Shown: positions 1 through 8,495, counted from the first letter of the stretch. The stretch is DNA of 49,414 nt from Desulfosporosinus sp. OT (GCF_000224515.1 NZ_AGAF01000008.1:1-49414), one strand, 5' to 3'. The notes: generated by a model not told the origin, from the letters alone. A program made the numbers and translations.

Positions 1-21
1 ATTGTTAATATTGGTCTAATA

Positions 22-147
22 CTAATACCATCCGTAGGGATATGGGGCATAGGCGTAAGGGTACGAGGATGGGTAATAGCGAGGTCTCGCAATAGTAGCC
101 CCTAAACCTAAACCCAGAGCAAAGGGAAAAAATCCAAAACCAAACAT
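22..147 (-). CDS. small hydrophobic Tyr/Pro-rich peptide, 41 aa
   Basis: The reading frame encodes a 41-residue peptide with a Phe/Gly/Leu-rich hydrophobic first half (residues 2-20, enough for one membrane segment) and a Tyr/Pro-rich tail ending in PYPYGWY. An AAAGGAG ribosome binding site sits about 8 bases before the ATG, which argues that it is really translated. Small Gly- and Tyr-rich peptides of this kind are common in Bacillales and Clostridia, and some are made during sporulation, but I do not recognise a named family. The function is unknown. Confidence 0.6.
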   Translation of the reverse strand: MFGFGFFPFALGLGLGATIARPRYYPSSYPYAYAPYPYGWY

Positions 148-202
148 GAGATCAACTCCTTTCATACGTTATACTCCATAATATGGAAAATACATATATC
201 TA

Positions 203-583
203 GTGCATGAAGAAATTGTTGATCTCTACTTTGGGCCAAATGCAAAAATCCTCGAAAACAAAAAACCTGCCGCTGGCATCGGCCCCTTAAACAACCCCCA
301 TATTGTCGCTCAAAAAGGAGTTTTCACAGTATTTCCTCATGACAAAGTGATTGTCCCGCTGAATCTTTTCCCGTATGCATCAAACTATCTCGTTGAGATC
401 TGTGTTGCCGCTGAAAAAATTCCTGAAATCCTTATGGAACTTGAGCGTTATGACGTGACAAGATTCTCACTCTACCCGGATATCACTCAAGTTAAGGAGC
501 AAATTAACTTGGAAGTCCAAGAGGAAGGCCAGTTGCCTTCGGTTACCCCCAGTTCGATTGTGAAAGTTCCAAAGTCACTGTAA
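203..583 (+). pseudogene. C-terminal remnant of an FRG-domain protein
   Basis: The 126-residue frame resembles the C-terminal half of FRG-domain proteins: an AQKGVFTVFP stretch (a variant of the usual Q-G-x-F-T core), then a segment ending in SLYPDI where family members usually have a phenylalanine-proline-aspartate. The first half of the domain, including the usual N-terminal FRG motif, is missing. The only available start is a GTG without a Shine-Dalgarno site, and an in-frame stop lies just upstream at 179-181. I therefore read it as the tail of a truncated gene. The FRG assignment is from motif resemblance only. Confidence 0.5.
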
Positions 584-608
584 ATTTATCCAATTAACCA
601 CCTAATAA

Positions 609-650
609 CAATGCACCCCTTTGTTTCGCGAGGGGGTGCATTGCAATAAT
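609..650. terminator. intergenic terminator hairpin between converging genes
   Basis: An 11-bp perfect stem (CAATGCACCCC pairing with GGGGTGCATTG) with a 13-base loop lies between the rightward FRG remnant and the leftward transporter ATPase. The T-tract is weak on both sides. Confidence 0.6.
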
Positions 651-668
651 TTGTCATTAAGTAGGTTC

Positions 669-1469
669 CTAATTATTAACAAAAAGCATCCTGTCGTTAT
701 CCAGTGTGTTTTTGCTCTGCTGGGAAAACAACTCCATCAGGCGGGGAACAGTCATATCTGCCCGCTCTTGTCCTGAAATATCCAGAATTATTTTTCCGCG
801 GTCCAGCATAATGGTTCGCGATCCAGTTTTAAGCGCGGACTGGATATTGTGGGTGATCATCATAGTGGTGATACTTTCCTGACTGACTATGTTTTTGGTG
901 ATCAGCATAATCTTTTCGGCAGATGCAGGATCTAAGGCTGCAGTATGTTCATCAAGCAATAAAAGCCGCGGAGTACTAATGGTAGCCATGAGCAGGGACA
1001 ACGCCTGCCTCTGACCACCGGAAAGTAGACCAACTTTGGTTTTCATGCGGTTTTCGAGTCCCATGTTAAGTTGCGCGATTTTCTCGCGGAAAATTTGCAC
1101 GTCTTTGTGATGCACACCGATACGCAGGACGTTTTTGCTTTTGCGGTTATAGGCCAGAGCTAGATTCTCCTCAATCGTCATGTCCGGGGCTGTACCTTTC
1201 ACAGGATCTTGAAACAACCGGCCGATCATAGATGCCCGCTTATGCTCAGCCATGTAGGTGATGTCATCTCCCTGCAGCAGGATTTTGCCTCTATCCAGCC
1301 AAAAGGTGCCTCCAATAGCGTTAAACAGCGTGGACTTGCCAGCACCGTTGGAACCAATGATCGTGACAAATTCGCCTTTGGTAAGGGAGAGGTTTACATT
1401 ATTCAGCGCTACATGTGCGTTAGGTGTGCCCTCTAAAAAGGTTTTGCTCGCGTGTATGATTTCAAGTAT
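669..1469 (-). CDS. trpZ: ABC transporter ATP-binding protein, tryptophan-type importer (ATA start)
   Basis: This is the ATPase of an importer, about 266 aa. Walker A is GSNGAGKST (near residue 40), the signature is LSGGQRQAL and Walker B is LLLLDEHTAALDP, followed by the H-loop TMMITHN. All catalytic motifs are intact. The frame is open from about 1490, but the first ATG lies at 1253, after Walker A, and cannot be the start of a working protein. The expected N-terminus (x-L-E-I-I-H-A-S-K-T-F) begins with ATA at 1469-1467, one base after the permease stop and about 8 bases downstream of AGAGGGTG. I take ATA as the start; translational coupling to the permease could help. A mutated start codon is the alternative. 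Confidence 0.8.
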   Translation of the reverse strand: MLEIIHASKTFLEGTPNAHVALNNVNLSLTKGEFVTIIGSNGAGKSTLFNAIGGTFWLDRGKILLQGDDITYMAEHKRASMIGRLFQDPVKGTAPDMTIEENLALAYNRKSKNVLRIGVHHKDVQIFREKIAQLNMGLENRMKTKVGLLSGGQRQALSLLMATISTPRLLLLDEHTAALDPASAEKIMLITKNIVSQESITTMMITHNIQSALKTGSRTIMLDRGKIILDISGQERADMTVPRLMELFSQQSKNTLDNDRMLFVNN

Positions 1470-1470
1470 T

Positions 1471-2361
1471 TTACTGCACCCTCTTTCTCATGCCGCTCAA
1501 CTGAATGCGCTTTTGAATTACGGGGATGGACAAAGCAATGACGACAATCACCGCTGAGACAACCCTGAGCATATAGGCGGGGAAAATGCTTGATTTAAGC
1601 GCTGCTGCAATGATAAAACGGTAAAGAAGGGAGCCGAATATAGCAGAGAACAGGCCTATTGTCAAGGATCGGCGGCCAAAAATAGCTTCGCCGATGATAG
1701 CAGAAGCCAGACCTACCACCATGATGCCGATACCTGAACTGATGTCGGCATAGCCCTGATATTGGGCAAGCACCGCACCGGACAACCCGATACAGGCGTT
1801 CGATATAGCTAAAGCTATGATTTTCATGGCATTTACATTGATAGAGGAAGCCCTGACCATATCCTCATTATTGCCGGTGGCGCGAATGCACAGGCCCAGA
1901 TGGGTCTTGAAAAACCAGATTAGAATAACTGTGCACAAAAAGCAGTAGATGAGCGGTATTAGGGTTTTCAGCAGTTCCTTGTTGACAGTGAGCCAGGCCA
2001 ATTGATTAAAAATACTGTCACTACCGATCAACGACAGGTTGGAGCGGCTGCCAAGAATATAGAGATTAATACTGTACAAGCTACTCATAGTCAGGATACC
2101 TGCCAGTATGGGATGAATCTCCATCTTGGTTTGTAGAAGACCAGTAACTGTTCCCGCTGCAGCTCCGGCCGCGATGGCAAGCAGAATGCCGAGAAATGGG
2201 TAACCCGCTACTGTCATGACGGCTGATACTGAAAGTCCCAGTGTAAAACTCCCGTCAGCGGTCAGATCGGGTATATTGAGTATTCGGAATGAAATATAGA
2301 TTCCCAGCGCCAGCATACCGTAAATCAATCCGAGCTGAGCAGAGCCTATCATTAGAGTCAT
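1471..2361 (-). CDS. trpY: ABC transporter permease, tryptophan-type importer
   Basis: A 296-residue integral membrane protein with about eight to nine hydrophobic segments, of the branched-chain amino-acid/sugar permease superfamily (the short form that pairs with TrpX-like binding proteins). It has the typical N-terminus (IYGMLALGIYISFRIL), then NIPDLTADGSF, and a GNNEDMVRASSIN loop that contacts the ATPase. It lies 33 bases after trpX and one base before the ATPase start, so the three genes form one operon. Substrate is inferred from the T-box leader upstream, not from this protein. Confidence 0.85.
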   Translation of the reverse strand: MTLMIGSAQLGLIYGMLALGIYISFRILNIPDLTADGSFTLGLSVSAVMTVAGYPFLGILLAIAAGAAAGTVTGLLQTKMEIHPILAGILTMSSLYSINLYILGSRSNLSLIGSDSIFNQLAWLTVNKELLKTLIPLIYCFLCTVILIWFFKTHLGLCIRATGNNEDMVRASSINVNAMKIIALAISNACIGLSGAVLAQYQGYADISSGIGIMVVGLASAIIGEAIFGRRSLTIGLFSAIFGSLLYRFIIAAALKSSIFPAYMLRVVSAVIVVIALSIPVIQKRIQLSGMRKRVQ

Positions 2362-2394
2362 AAATCCTGCCTCCTGCGAGAAAAACGATCATTA

Positions 2395-3378
2395 TTATTG
2401 GATAATCTTGGCGCTATTCAGCACGTCTTGTGGGACTGTCACTTTAATTGCCTCCGCGGTGGTCTTATTGATAACGGTTGTAAAATTAGACACTGTAATA
2501 GACGGAATCTTGGCCATGGGAGTACCCTTTAAGAACTTATACGCCATCTCTGCCGTCATGCCGCCGATGGTAGTGTCGTCAATACTGATTGTAGCAAACG
2601 CACCGGATTGAACCATGACTGCAGAGCTGCCGTACACCGGAATCTTAGCATTTTTGGCAATTTCAGCGACCTGTGGCATGGCGCTTTGCACCATGCTGTC
2701 ATTAGGGATGAAAAAAGCATCCACTTTTCCCACCAGGGACTGAGCAGCCTGTTGCACTTCGGAAGAGGCGGTCACTACGGCTTCCTTATACTTTAACCCG
2801 TTTTGATCCATATACGCTTTAGCATTCTTAATAGTGGTGACGGAATTTATTTCGCCGGTATTGTAAATCAGACCGTAAGTTTTGCGGTCGGGTGTCAGCT
2901 TATCGGACAATTTGAACATCTCGCTGACGGGAATGGCATTAGAGGTGCCGGTGGCATTTTTATCCGGCACATTCATATTGGAGATGATAGCAGCTCCTAC
3001 GGGGTTTGAAACTGAGATAAAAAATACGGGGATACCGCTATTCATATTAACAATGGCTTGTGACGCCGGAGTTCCAATCGTAACTATAAAGTCCTTTTTG
3101 GCGTCTACCATGGTCTGACAGATGGAATTAAGAGTAGCTGTGTCACCATTGGCATTTTTGTAGTCAAAAACCATTTTATCTTCCGAATAACCAAGCGAGC
3201 GCATTTTGTTGATGAAGCCCTCGCGCATGTCGGTAAAGGCGCCGTTGTCGGCAAGCTGGATGACACCTACTTGAGTCACGTGGGATGAAGCATCGCCATT
3301 TGAAGTTTTTTCTGTGCTGCAACCGACAGTAACCAGAAGCATCATAAAGACTAGTAAACTCGCAAATAATTTTTTCAT
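2395..3378 (-). CDS. trpX: ABC transporter substrate-binding lipoprotein, tryptophan-type importer
   Basis: A 327-residue solute-binding protein of the ABC_sub_bind family (TrpX/YtfQ-like). It has a lipoprotein signal peptide with the lipobox VTVGC (Cys about residue 20), then a two-lobe periplasmic-binding fold with VGVIQL, FIVTIGTPASQAI and PVFFISVSNPVGA. A GAGAGGAAGG ribosome binding site precedes the ATG. It is the first gene of the operon and sits directly behind a T-box leader. In the literature trpXYZ operons under tryptophan T-boxes are predicted tryptophan importers; that is the basis for the symbol. Confidence 0.85.
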   Translation of the reverse strand: MKKLFASLLVFMMLLVTVGCSTEKTSNGDASSHVTQVGVIQLADNGAFTDMREGFINKMRSLGYSEDKMVFDYKNANGDTATLNSICQTMVDAKKDFIVTIGTPASQAIVNMNSGIPVFFISVSNPVGAAIISNMNVPDKNATGTSNAIPVSEMFKLSDKLTPDRKTYGLIYNTGEINSVTTIKNAKAYMDQNGLKYKEAVVTASSEVQQAAQSLVGKVDAFFIPNDSMVQSAMPQVAEIAKNAKIPVYGSSAVMVQSGAFATISIDDTTIGGMTAEMAYKFLKGTPMAKIPSITVSNFTTVINKTTAEAIKVTVPQDVLNSAKIIQ

Positions 3379-3445
3379 TTTTTAATCCTTCCTCTCATAA
3401 AATTTTGATTGGCTTGATTTTTTAAGATGACACGCAGAGTTACCA

Positions 3446-3712
3446 AAAACAAATAAAATGGCCTGTCCTGATACGGATATCCGTAATCAAGGACAGACCA
3501 TACGTCTGCGGTGCCACCTTGCTTGGTAATATAATACTACCCACTTTAAAGAGTGCCAACATACTCTTAGCCCGATAACGCTGGCCTTGCGTCGCGACAT
3601 ACTAAAAAGCCTAAGCTTTCGTTCCCTGCGCCCTCCGTAGTCCATTTGCCGTACCGCTTTCTGCCGGACTTACAGCCCCTCCGACTCTCTGAAAGTGCGC
3701 TTACGGTTTGAT
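3446..3712 (-). promoter_or_regulatory. T-box riboswitch leader (tRNA-Trp specifier)
   Basis: Read leftward, the leader starts with an AGAGAG motif (near 3690), contains a UGG codon followed by A (3644-3642) in the expected specifier context, and has the hallmark T-box AAGGTGGCACCGC (3520-3508). It ends in a strong terminator hairpin (3499-3460, GGTCTGTCCT pairing with AGGACAGGCC) plus a U-rich tail. Uncharged tRNA binding to the T-box favours the antiterminator and lets trpXYZ be transcribed. The T-box identity is very firm; the Trp specifier is inferred from position. Confidence 0.9.
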
Positions 3713-3736
3713 CTCTACATTATCGGTTTCCATTTC

Positions 3737-3765
3737 ACGGTATCATGCCCTCAATAAATTGTCAA
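3737..3765 (-). promoter_or_regulatory. sigma-A-type promoter of the T-box/trpXYZ operon
   Basis: On the minus strand a perfect TTGACA -35 (3765-3760) is followed after 17 bases by TACCGT (3742-3737), a poor but correctly spaced -10. The predicted start lies about 40 bases before the AGAGAG motif of the T-box. Confidence 0.55.
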
Positions 3766-3936
3766 GATTTTAGTGAGAGACGTACATATTTTATCGTTAT
3801 AGAGAATTTTAGATGAACGTATTACGATTAGAGGATTTTTATAGAAGACGTCGAAATCGATAAATTATTAGTTTTGACTATATTGTTAAGTAGAGATTCG
3901 GGAGGGCAAAACACCCTAAAAAGTGAGTGGTAAGAG

Positions 3937-4473
3937 ATGATGCATTGTCAACTACGAAGTGGACAGGTTCTTAATATTCGTAAGGCAAAAGATGAAGATG
4001 CCTCAATTATTTTAGACTACATTAATAAGGTAGGAACAGAGACAGATAATCTAACGTTTGGTGAAGGTGAATTTGGTGTTTCCGAAGACGAAGAGGCGAC
4101 GATTATTAAAACTATTACGAAATCAGATAATCAGCTCATGCTTTGCGCGTTCATAAATGGTAAGCTGGTAGGGCAATTGGTATTTAGAGGAGGCTTAAGA
4201 CCACGCATAAGGCATGCAGGAGAGTTCGGGATTACGGTTTTAAAGGAGCATTGGGGTAAAGGAGTAGGTAATGAATTAATAACTTGCCTGATTACTTGGG
4301 CGAGAGAGTCGCACATAATTAAGAAGATCAATTTAAGGGTCCGCAGCGACCATCATAATGCGATTAATTTGTATAAGAAATTAGGTTTTGTCGTTGAAGG
4401 AACAAGTAGTCGGGAGTTCTTAATTAGCGGTCAGTATTTGGATTCCATCCATATGGGGCTAGAGATTGATTAA
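3937..4473 (+). CDS. GNAT family N-acetyltransferase
   Basis: A 178-residue acetyltransferase that would transfer acetyl from acetyl-CoA to an amine; substrate unknown. The acetyl-CoA loop is EHWGKGVGNELI (about residues 107-118, the Q/R-x-x-G-x-G/A pattern), followed by the helix LITWARES and the C-terminal NAINLYKKLGFVVEG typical of the RimJ/RimL-like branch. The ribosome binding site (AAGAG) is weak. An adjacent Met codon gives a one-residue uncertainty in the start. It is followed by a second, unrelated-in-detail GNAT gene. Confidence 0.85.
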   Translation: MMHCQLRSGQVLNIRKAKDEDASIILDYINKVGTETDNLTFGEGEFGVSEDEEATIIKTITKSDNQLMLCAFINGKLVGQLVFRGGLRPRIRHAGEFGITVLKEHWGKGVGNELITCLITWARESHIIKKINLRVRSDHHNAINLYKKLGFVVEGTSSREFLISGQYLDSIHMGLEID

Positions 4474-4549
4474 GTTAAGATATTATATGAAGTAATTAAT
4501 CCGTGCTTTAGTGCCAGAGTTAATGTAATACTAAAAAGAGGTTTGATAG

Positions 4550-5041
4550 ATGGAGATAAGATTAGAGATTCTTACAATAGACAGTTTGTTCCAACTTCAA
4601 ATGTTGATGGAAAAATCGAATGATTATCTAACATTTCAAGATGAGGGACCAGTAAAACCGAGCGCAGCTCAAGATTTATTTAAGGCAAGCCCAGATGGAA
4701 TTGAGGATAAGGACAAAGTTATACTGGGCGTATGCAATGTACAAGAGCAAATGGTAGGCGTATTTCATTTAATCAAAGGTTATCCTAATCCAAAAACATT
4801 AACTTTAGGCTTAATGCTACTTGAGCCTAACAGCCGTGGTAAAGGAATTGGAAAGAAGGCTTATGATGTTTTGGAAGAATGGGTTGTTAGTCAGCGATTT
4901 AATAAGATCCGTTTAGGAGTCTTATTTGGCAATGAAAAAGGTTTGATTTTTTGGAAAAAAATGGGATTTACTGAAACGGGAGAAGTTAAACAATATTTAT
5001 CCAAAAAAGTTTTTGTACTGGAGAAACACATTGGGGCGTGA
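4550..5041 (+). CDS. GNAT family N-acetyltransferase
   Basis: A 163-residue acetyltransferase with the acetyl-CoA binding motif PNSRGKGIGKKAY (about residues 104-116) and the closing motif NEKGLIFWKKMGFTETGE. It is shorter than, and clearly diverged from, the upstream GNAT gene, so this is not a recent tandem duplication. AAAAAGAGG lies about 7 bases before the ATG. The gap of 76 bases with no terminator suggests possible cotranscription. Substrate unknown. Confidence 0.85.
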   Translation: MEIRLEILTIDSLFQLQMLMEKSNDYLTFQDEGPVKPSAAQDLFKASPDGIEDKDKVILGVCNVQEQMVGVFHLIKGYPNPKTLTLGLMLLEPNSRGKGIGKKAYDVLEEWVVSQRFNKIRLGVLFGNEKGLIFWKKMGFTETGEVKQYLSKKVFVLEKHIGA

Positions 5042-5250
5042 AAAATATGGTCATAAATTCATGATCTTTAAGCAATCAATGACGCCTAATCGTGGTGATA
5101 AAACGAGCGGACAATGCCTTGTACAAGGACAAGAGTATGGGAAGAAACTGGGTGAAGGCTGCCTGAAGGAAGTGCCATCCATTTGTTGGTATGGCAAAGT
5201 GTACCATACGATTTTTATAAATAAAAATATTTCGAATAGGACGTTCAAAA

Positions 5251-5838
5251 CTATAGGAGTGATCCAAAATCCACAATATTTATTTCTCTTTTGAAAGATT
5301 CTATCGGCAAGTTAATTCTATTGATTCCTGATATCATTGTGTTAACAGTCTGAGAAATTTCGGTAATAAAGTTGTGTAGTCTGTGCCTTGTAAAATCCTG
5401 GTCATATATCAGTTTACTATTTAAGAGATTATTTAACTGATATTCCTTACTTGAAAAGTATTCATCAAATTTTTCTTCTATGATGGCTGGGCCAAAGATA
5501 GCTGCTTGGCGACATATATATAATCGGCACAGAGGAGGCAGGGCATCTTTTGGCAAGACACAACCAATGTCACAAACGAAGGGACATTGGTTTAGACCAG
5601 TCTTCATTTCTAACATGATTCCGTTATAACCCTTAATTATTTGACCGTTTTTCAATATTAACTCATAAATATCAGGGTAATAGAGATATAAAAAAGCTAA
5701 GTCGAAAAGACAAAATTCTGGCTCATAAGAACAGCAGCCAATTTTTTTATGTTCATTATTTCGGTAACATACTGAACATAGATTAGTGCAAATACTAGGA
5801 CGCAAGGGGTCATTAATAATTGTAAACTCCGCTAACAC
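5251..5838 (-). CDS. cysteine-rich YkgJ-like putative metal-binding protein
   Basis: A 195-residue protein with many cysteines in the N-terminal two thirds: C-x2-C near residue 18-24, GCCSYEPEFC, then NQCPFVCDIGC and PPLCRLYICR. This spacing recalls the YkgJ zinc/iron-chelating family and the FliB-type lysine methylases, which share a CxxC...CC...C-P-F/L...C pattern. No enzyme motif is visible. The start is GTG with an excellent AAAGGAGG site nine bases upstream. It is transcribed toward the GNAT genes and has no obvious partner. Confidence 0.6.
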   Translation of the reverse strand: MLAEFTIINDPLRPSICTNLCSVCYRNNEHKKIGCCSYEPEFCLFDLAFLYLYYPDIYELILKNGQIIKGYNGIMLEMKTGLNQCPFVCDIGCVLPKDALPPLCRLYICRQAAIFGPAIIEEKFDEYFSSKEYQLNNLLNSKLIYDQDFTRHRLHNFITEISQTVNTMISGINRINLPIESFKREINIVDFGSLL

Positions 5839-5997
5839 TGCAGAATACCTCCTTTTACTGCCTAAAATTCTTTGTGTGTAGATCTATATCCTCTAATTAT
5901 TTTACTGCATGCAAAATTTAAAATTAATAGCTAATGTTAATCGACGTCGGTATTAACTTCGAGTAGTAAAATGCTAAAAGGAATATGCTCGGATCGG

Positions 5998-6040
5998 AAA
6001 AAGGACTTCGAAGTTCATCTTCGGAGTCCTTTTTGCTCTA
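5998..6040. terminator. terminator hairpin with T-tract
   Basis: AAAGGACTTCGAAG pairs with CTTCGGAGTCCTTT around a short loop and is followed by a run of T on the plus strand (A-run on the other side, so it could work both ways). No gene ends immediately upstream on the plus strand. Confidence 0.6.
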
Positions 6041-6242
6041 ATTGGGCCTACAGGTACGTCCCCTTGCAGGTGCAAGGGCTTTGTACAGATTAGGGCAAGA
6101 TCAGGTTGTGATGAGACGATACTTAATTTTGATGTAAGCATACAATGCTTAAGAATGTGCCTGTAATAGTTGACATATAAATTTATATTACATATAATAA
6201 TCGTAGATGATCTATATAAATAAAGACCTTCAGGGGTGTGAA

Positions 6243-7169
6243 ATGGAAAGAAAAATTAATTTAATAGGTTGTTTTTCTATGGATTGGATAAGGTACAGTG
6301 ATTATGAATATGAGATTGACTCTGAAGGAAGTCTGTACGTTAAGCCCAAAGAAAATGCTAGTTTTTCAATGTATAATCCCTTTAACGTTGCCAATGATCT
6401 CTTAATTGATTTCCTGAAGATAGGTGAGGCAGCTAGAGTATATTTCAAAAACAAAGACCAAGCAGTCTATGAAGAATTAAAAAGATTGGTTTTTCTTTAT
6501 GCAAAGAAATATGGGCTATTGGGATTAATCAGCGCTAGTACCTATAACTATAATGTTATTGGTGATGAAGATGTATTGCTTATGAAAAACAATTTTATTC
6601 AACAAACAGAAAGAAGTATTGATGTATTAACCTACATGAAATTATTTACTCCTTTTGCTGATAAAGACGATCTAAGTGTTATGGTTTATAAAAACAGTGT
6701 TGACTTGGTTAAAGGTGAGGATTCGCCTAAATTTTACGGTAAAAGGCCTCTGGTCATGGACTTGATTTTCTCAAAATTCTATGCTGAAAAGTTAGATTGG
6801 ATTATTAACTTTGCTGGAATGCTTGCAGAGCATTTTAATCAACTTTTAGTTTATAGAGCTTCGGCCAATTATCTTACAGAACATGTGACGATTCTAGCAG
6901 ATACATTTAAGGCCAATAAGATCGGATTTACCATTAATCAGCTAGACAAAACCACGATTTCATGGAACTTTGATTCATTAAAAACGACCATAGAAGTTAT
7001 ATATGCATTTGCTGTAACCGATGAGAACATTTTATTAAGCCGCTGTGAGCATTGTGGAGATTTTTATATTGCTTTGTCAAATAGGGAGAAATATTGTAAT
7101 CCTGCTTGCCGAAACAGGGCAAATGTCCAAAAAAGCAGACAAAGAAAAAGCGAACTTGAAGCTCAGTAA
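6243..7169 (+). CDS. protein with C-terminal CGNR-like zinc finger
   Basis: A 308-residue protein of unknown function. The last 40 residues contain CEHCGDFYIALSNREKYC and then CRNRANVQKSRQR, a four-cysteine zinc-finger plus basic tail like that of CGNR/ABATE and phage-type regulators, which suggests nucleic-acid binding. The rest has no motif I recognise. An upstream in-frame ATG at 6207 has no ribosome binding site; the ATG at 6243 follows AGGGGTGTGAA and is preferred. It is followed after 17 bases by two flavodoxin-fold genes and is a plausible regulator of them. Confidence 0.65.
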   Translation: MERKINLIGCFSMDWIRYSDYEYEIDSEGSLYVKPKENASFSMYNPFNVANDLLIDFLKIGEAARVYFKNKDQAVYEELKRLVFLYAKKYGLLGLISASTYNYNVIGDEDVLLMKNNFIQQTERSIDVLTYMKLFTPFADKDDLSVMVYKNSVDLVKGEDSPKFYGKRPLVMDLIFSKFYAEKLDWIINFAGMLAEHFNQLLVYRASANYLTEHVTILADTFKANKIGFTINQLDKTTISWNFDSLKTTIEVIYAFAVTDENILLSRCEHCGDFYIALSNREKYCNPACRNRANVQKSRQRKSELEAQ

Positions 7170-7186
7170 AAGAAAGGATATAGAAA

Positions 7187-7726
7187 ATGAGGATTTTGAT
7201 TTTAAACGGTAATCCTAAAGCTGATTACGTAGAATTTGATTCATATATTGAGGACTTGAAGCAATCCTTAGAGTATAAGAGTCATAAGGTAAAGAATATT
7301 ATGCTGCGTAACCTTCAATTACATGACTGTATTGGATGCTACACTTGCTGGCTAAAAACGCCAGGGGTTTGTTGCTTTAATGATGGAATAGAGGATATTT
7401 TAAAAGAATATCTTGCTGCGGACGTTGTAATATTATCTTCACCGATAATCATGTACTATGTTAGCGCCTTACTAAAGCGAGTTAATGATAGATTACTTCC
7501 ACTTGGACACCCTTTTTTGGTCCTAAGAGATCATCGTATGTCCCATGTGCAGCGTTACAACCGTTACCCAAAAACAACATTGCTATTAGATAACCAGAAA
7601 GAATTTGATAGAGAAAGCTTTCAATTAATTGAATTGGTATATAAAAAATCGGTTCGGGGTTTGGCAAAAATTTGGAGTACCAAGCAAAATGTGGAGGAGA
7701 TAACTGATGAAGTTGTCAATATTTAA
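7187..7726 (+). CDS. NAD(P)H-dependent FMN-binding oxidoreductase, flavodoxin fold
   Basis: A 179-residue protein with the N-terminal phosphate-loop motif LILNGNPKAD, the segment DCIGCYTCW, and DVVILSSPIIMYYVSALLKRVNDRL, as in the NADPH-dependent FMN reductase family found widely in anaerobes. The cysteine pair is typical of this subfamily but not enough to prove an iron-sulfur cluster. AGAAAGGATATAG precedes the ATG. The 3' end overlaps the next gene by 20 bases, so the two are translationally coupled. Confidence 0.8.
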   Translation: MRILILNGNPKADYVEFDSYIEDLKQSLEYKSHKVKNIMLRNLQLHDCIGCYTCWLKTPGVCCFNDGIEDILKEYLAADVVILSSPIIMYYVSALLKRVNDRLLPLGHPFLVLRDHRMSHVQRYNRYPKTTLLLDNQKEFDRESFQLIELVYKKSVRGLAKIWSTKQNVEEITDEVVNI

Positions 7727-8369
7727 TGGGTCGCCTAAATTAGGTATCAATAACACAGGAATTTTGCTGGAGAGTTTTATTACTGGCTTTCAAGAAACAC
7801 CTGATAATGAAGTTGAAATGATTCGTATGAACAATGAACAAAGCTATAAGGATGCGGCAATACGTTTTGAAGCGGCTGAGGCTGTCTTAATAGCTTTCCC
7901 GCTATATAGCTATGCGATGCCAGCTGGGGTAAAAACTTTTCTCGAACAATTAGAACCATTATTGGGAAAGTGTACGGGGAAGAAGGTGGGGTTCCTTGTT
8001 CAGTTTGGGTTTGTTGAAGCTATACATGCTCGAGGACTTGAAAAGTATTTAGAGCATTTAACCAAGGCCCTGGACTGTGATTATGAAGGAATAATTATCA
8101 AAGGCGGTTGTGATGGTATATCAAGAAACAAAAAAGGTGCTAAGAAGATACTGATGGGTGCATATGAAATAGGCAAAACCTATGGTATAGAAAAGGTTTT
8201 TAATAAAGAGCAATTAGATAAATATTCCGCGCCAGAAATACAAAAAAAACAAAATCCATTTGTGATGAAAATCCTGTTCAGACTAATAAATAAATTATAC
8301 TGGGAGAAATCATTTAAGAAGAATGGTGTCACCTATGAAAGCAGCTTTGCCCGACCCTATGAGAATTAA
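7707..8369 (+). CDS. flavodoxin-fold NAD(P)H-dependent oxidoreductase
   Basis: A 220-residue flavoprotein with the FMN-phosphate loop FNGSPKLGINNTG at the N-terminus and EAVLIAFPLYSYAMPAGVKTFLE in the middle, typical of clostridial NAD(P)H:FMN oxidoreductases. The C-terminal 60 residues are basic and aromatic and may contact a membrane or partner. GGAGGAGATAACTG precedes the ATG inside the upstream gene. The pair probably acts together; the electron acceptor is unknown. Confidence 0.8.
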   Translation: MKLSIFNGSPKLGINNTGILLESFITGFQETPDNEVEMIRMNNEQSYKDAAIRFEAAEAVLIAFPLYSYAMPAGVKTFLEQLEPLLGKCTGKKVGFLVQFGFVEAIHARGLEKYLEHLTKALDCDYEGIIIKGGCDGISRNKKGAKKILMGAYEIGKTYGIEKVFNKEQLDKYSAPEIQKKQNPFVMKILFRLINKLYWEKSFKKNGVTYESSFARPYEN

Positions 8370-8371
8370 TT

Positions 8372-8406
8372 TGCAGGGACATCCACTTCTCAAAGTGGGT
8401 GTTCCT
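8372..8406 (+). terminator. terminator after the flavoprotein pair
   Basis: A hairpin pairs CCACTT with AAGTGG, extended by GGGACAT and GTGTTCC with wobble pairs, immediately after the stop codon. The following T-tract is short. Confidence 0.55.
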
Positions 8407-8408
8407 TA

Positions 8409-8495
8409 TTCTGCTACGTATTCATAGAAATAATCATGTTCCCAGGCAGAAGCACTGAAATGAAAAAGAAATTAATTGAAAGAGTCTTTTTTTAA
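8409..8495 (+). pseudogene. tautomerase (4-oxalocrotonate tautomerase-like) remnant
   Basis: The frame reads IEIIMFPGRSTEMKKKLIERV and then stops. This is the conserved N-terminal region of small tautomerases (E-x-F-P-G-R-S/T-x-E-x-K). The Pro1 start and the rest of the fold are missing, so only a fragment remains. Confidence 0.5.

Noticed and set aside
5013-5294. 93-codon plus-strand frame after the second GNAT gene
   Set aside because: It starts inside the GNAT gene, lacks a ribosome binding site and motif, and runs into the 3' end of the convergent YkgJ-like gene.
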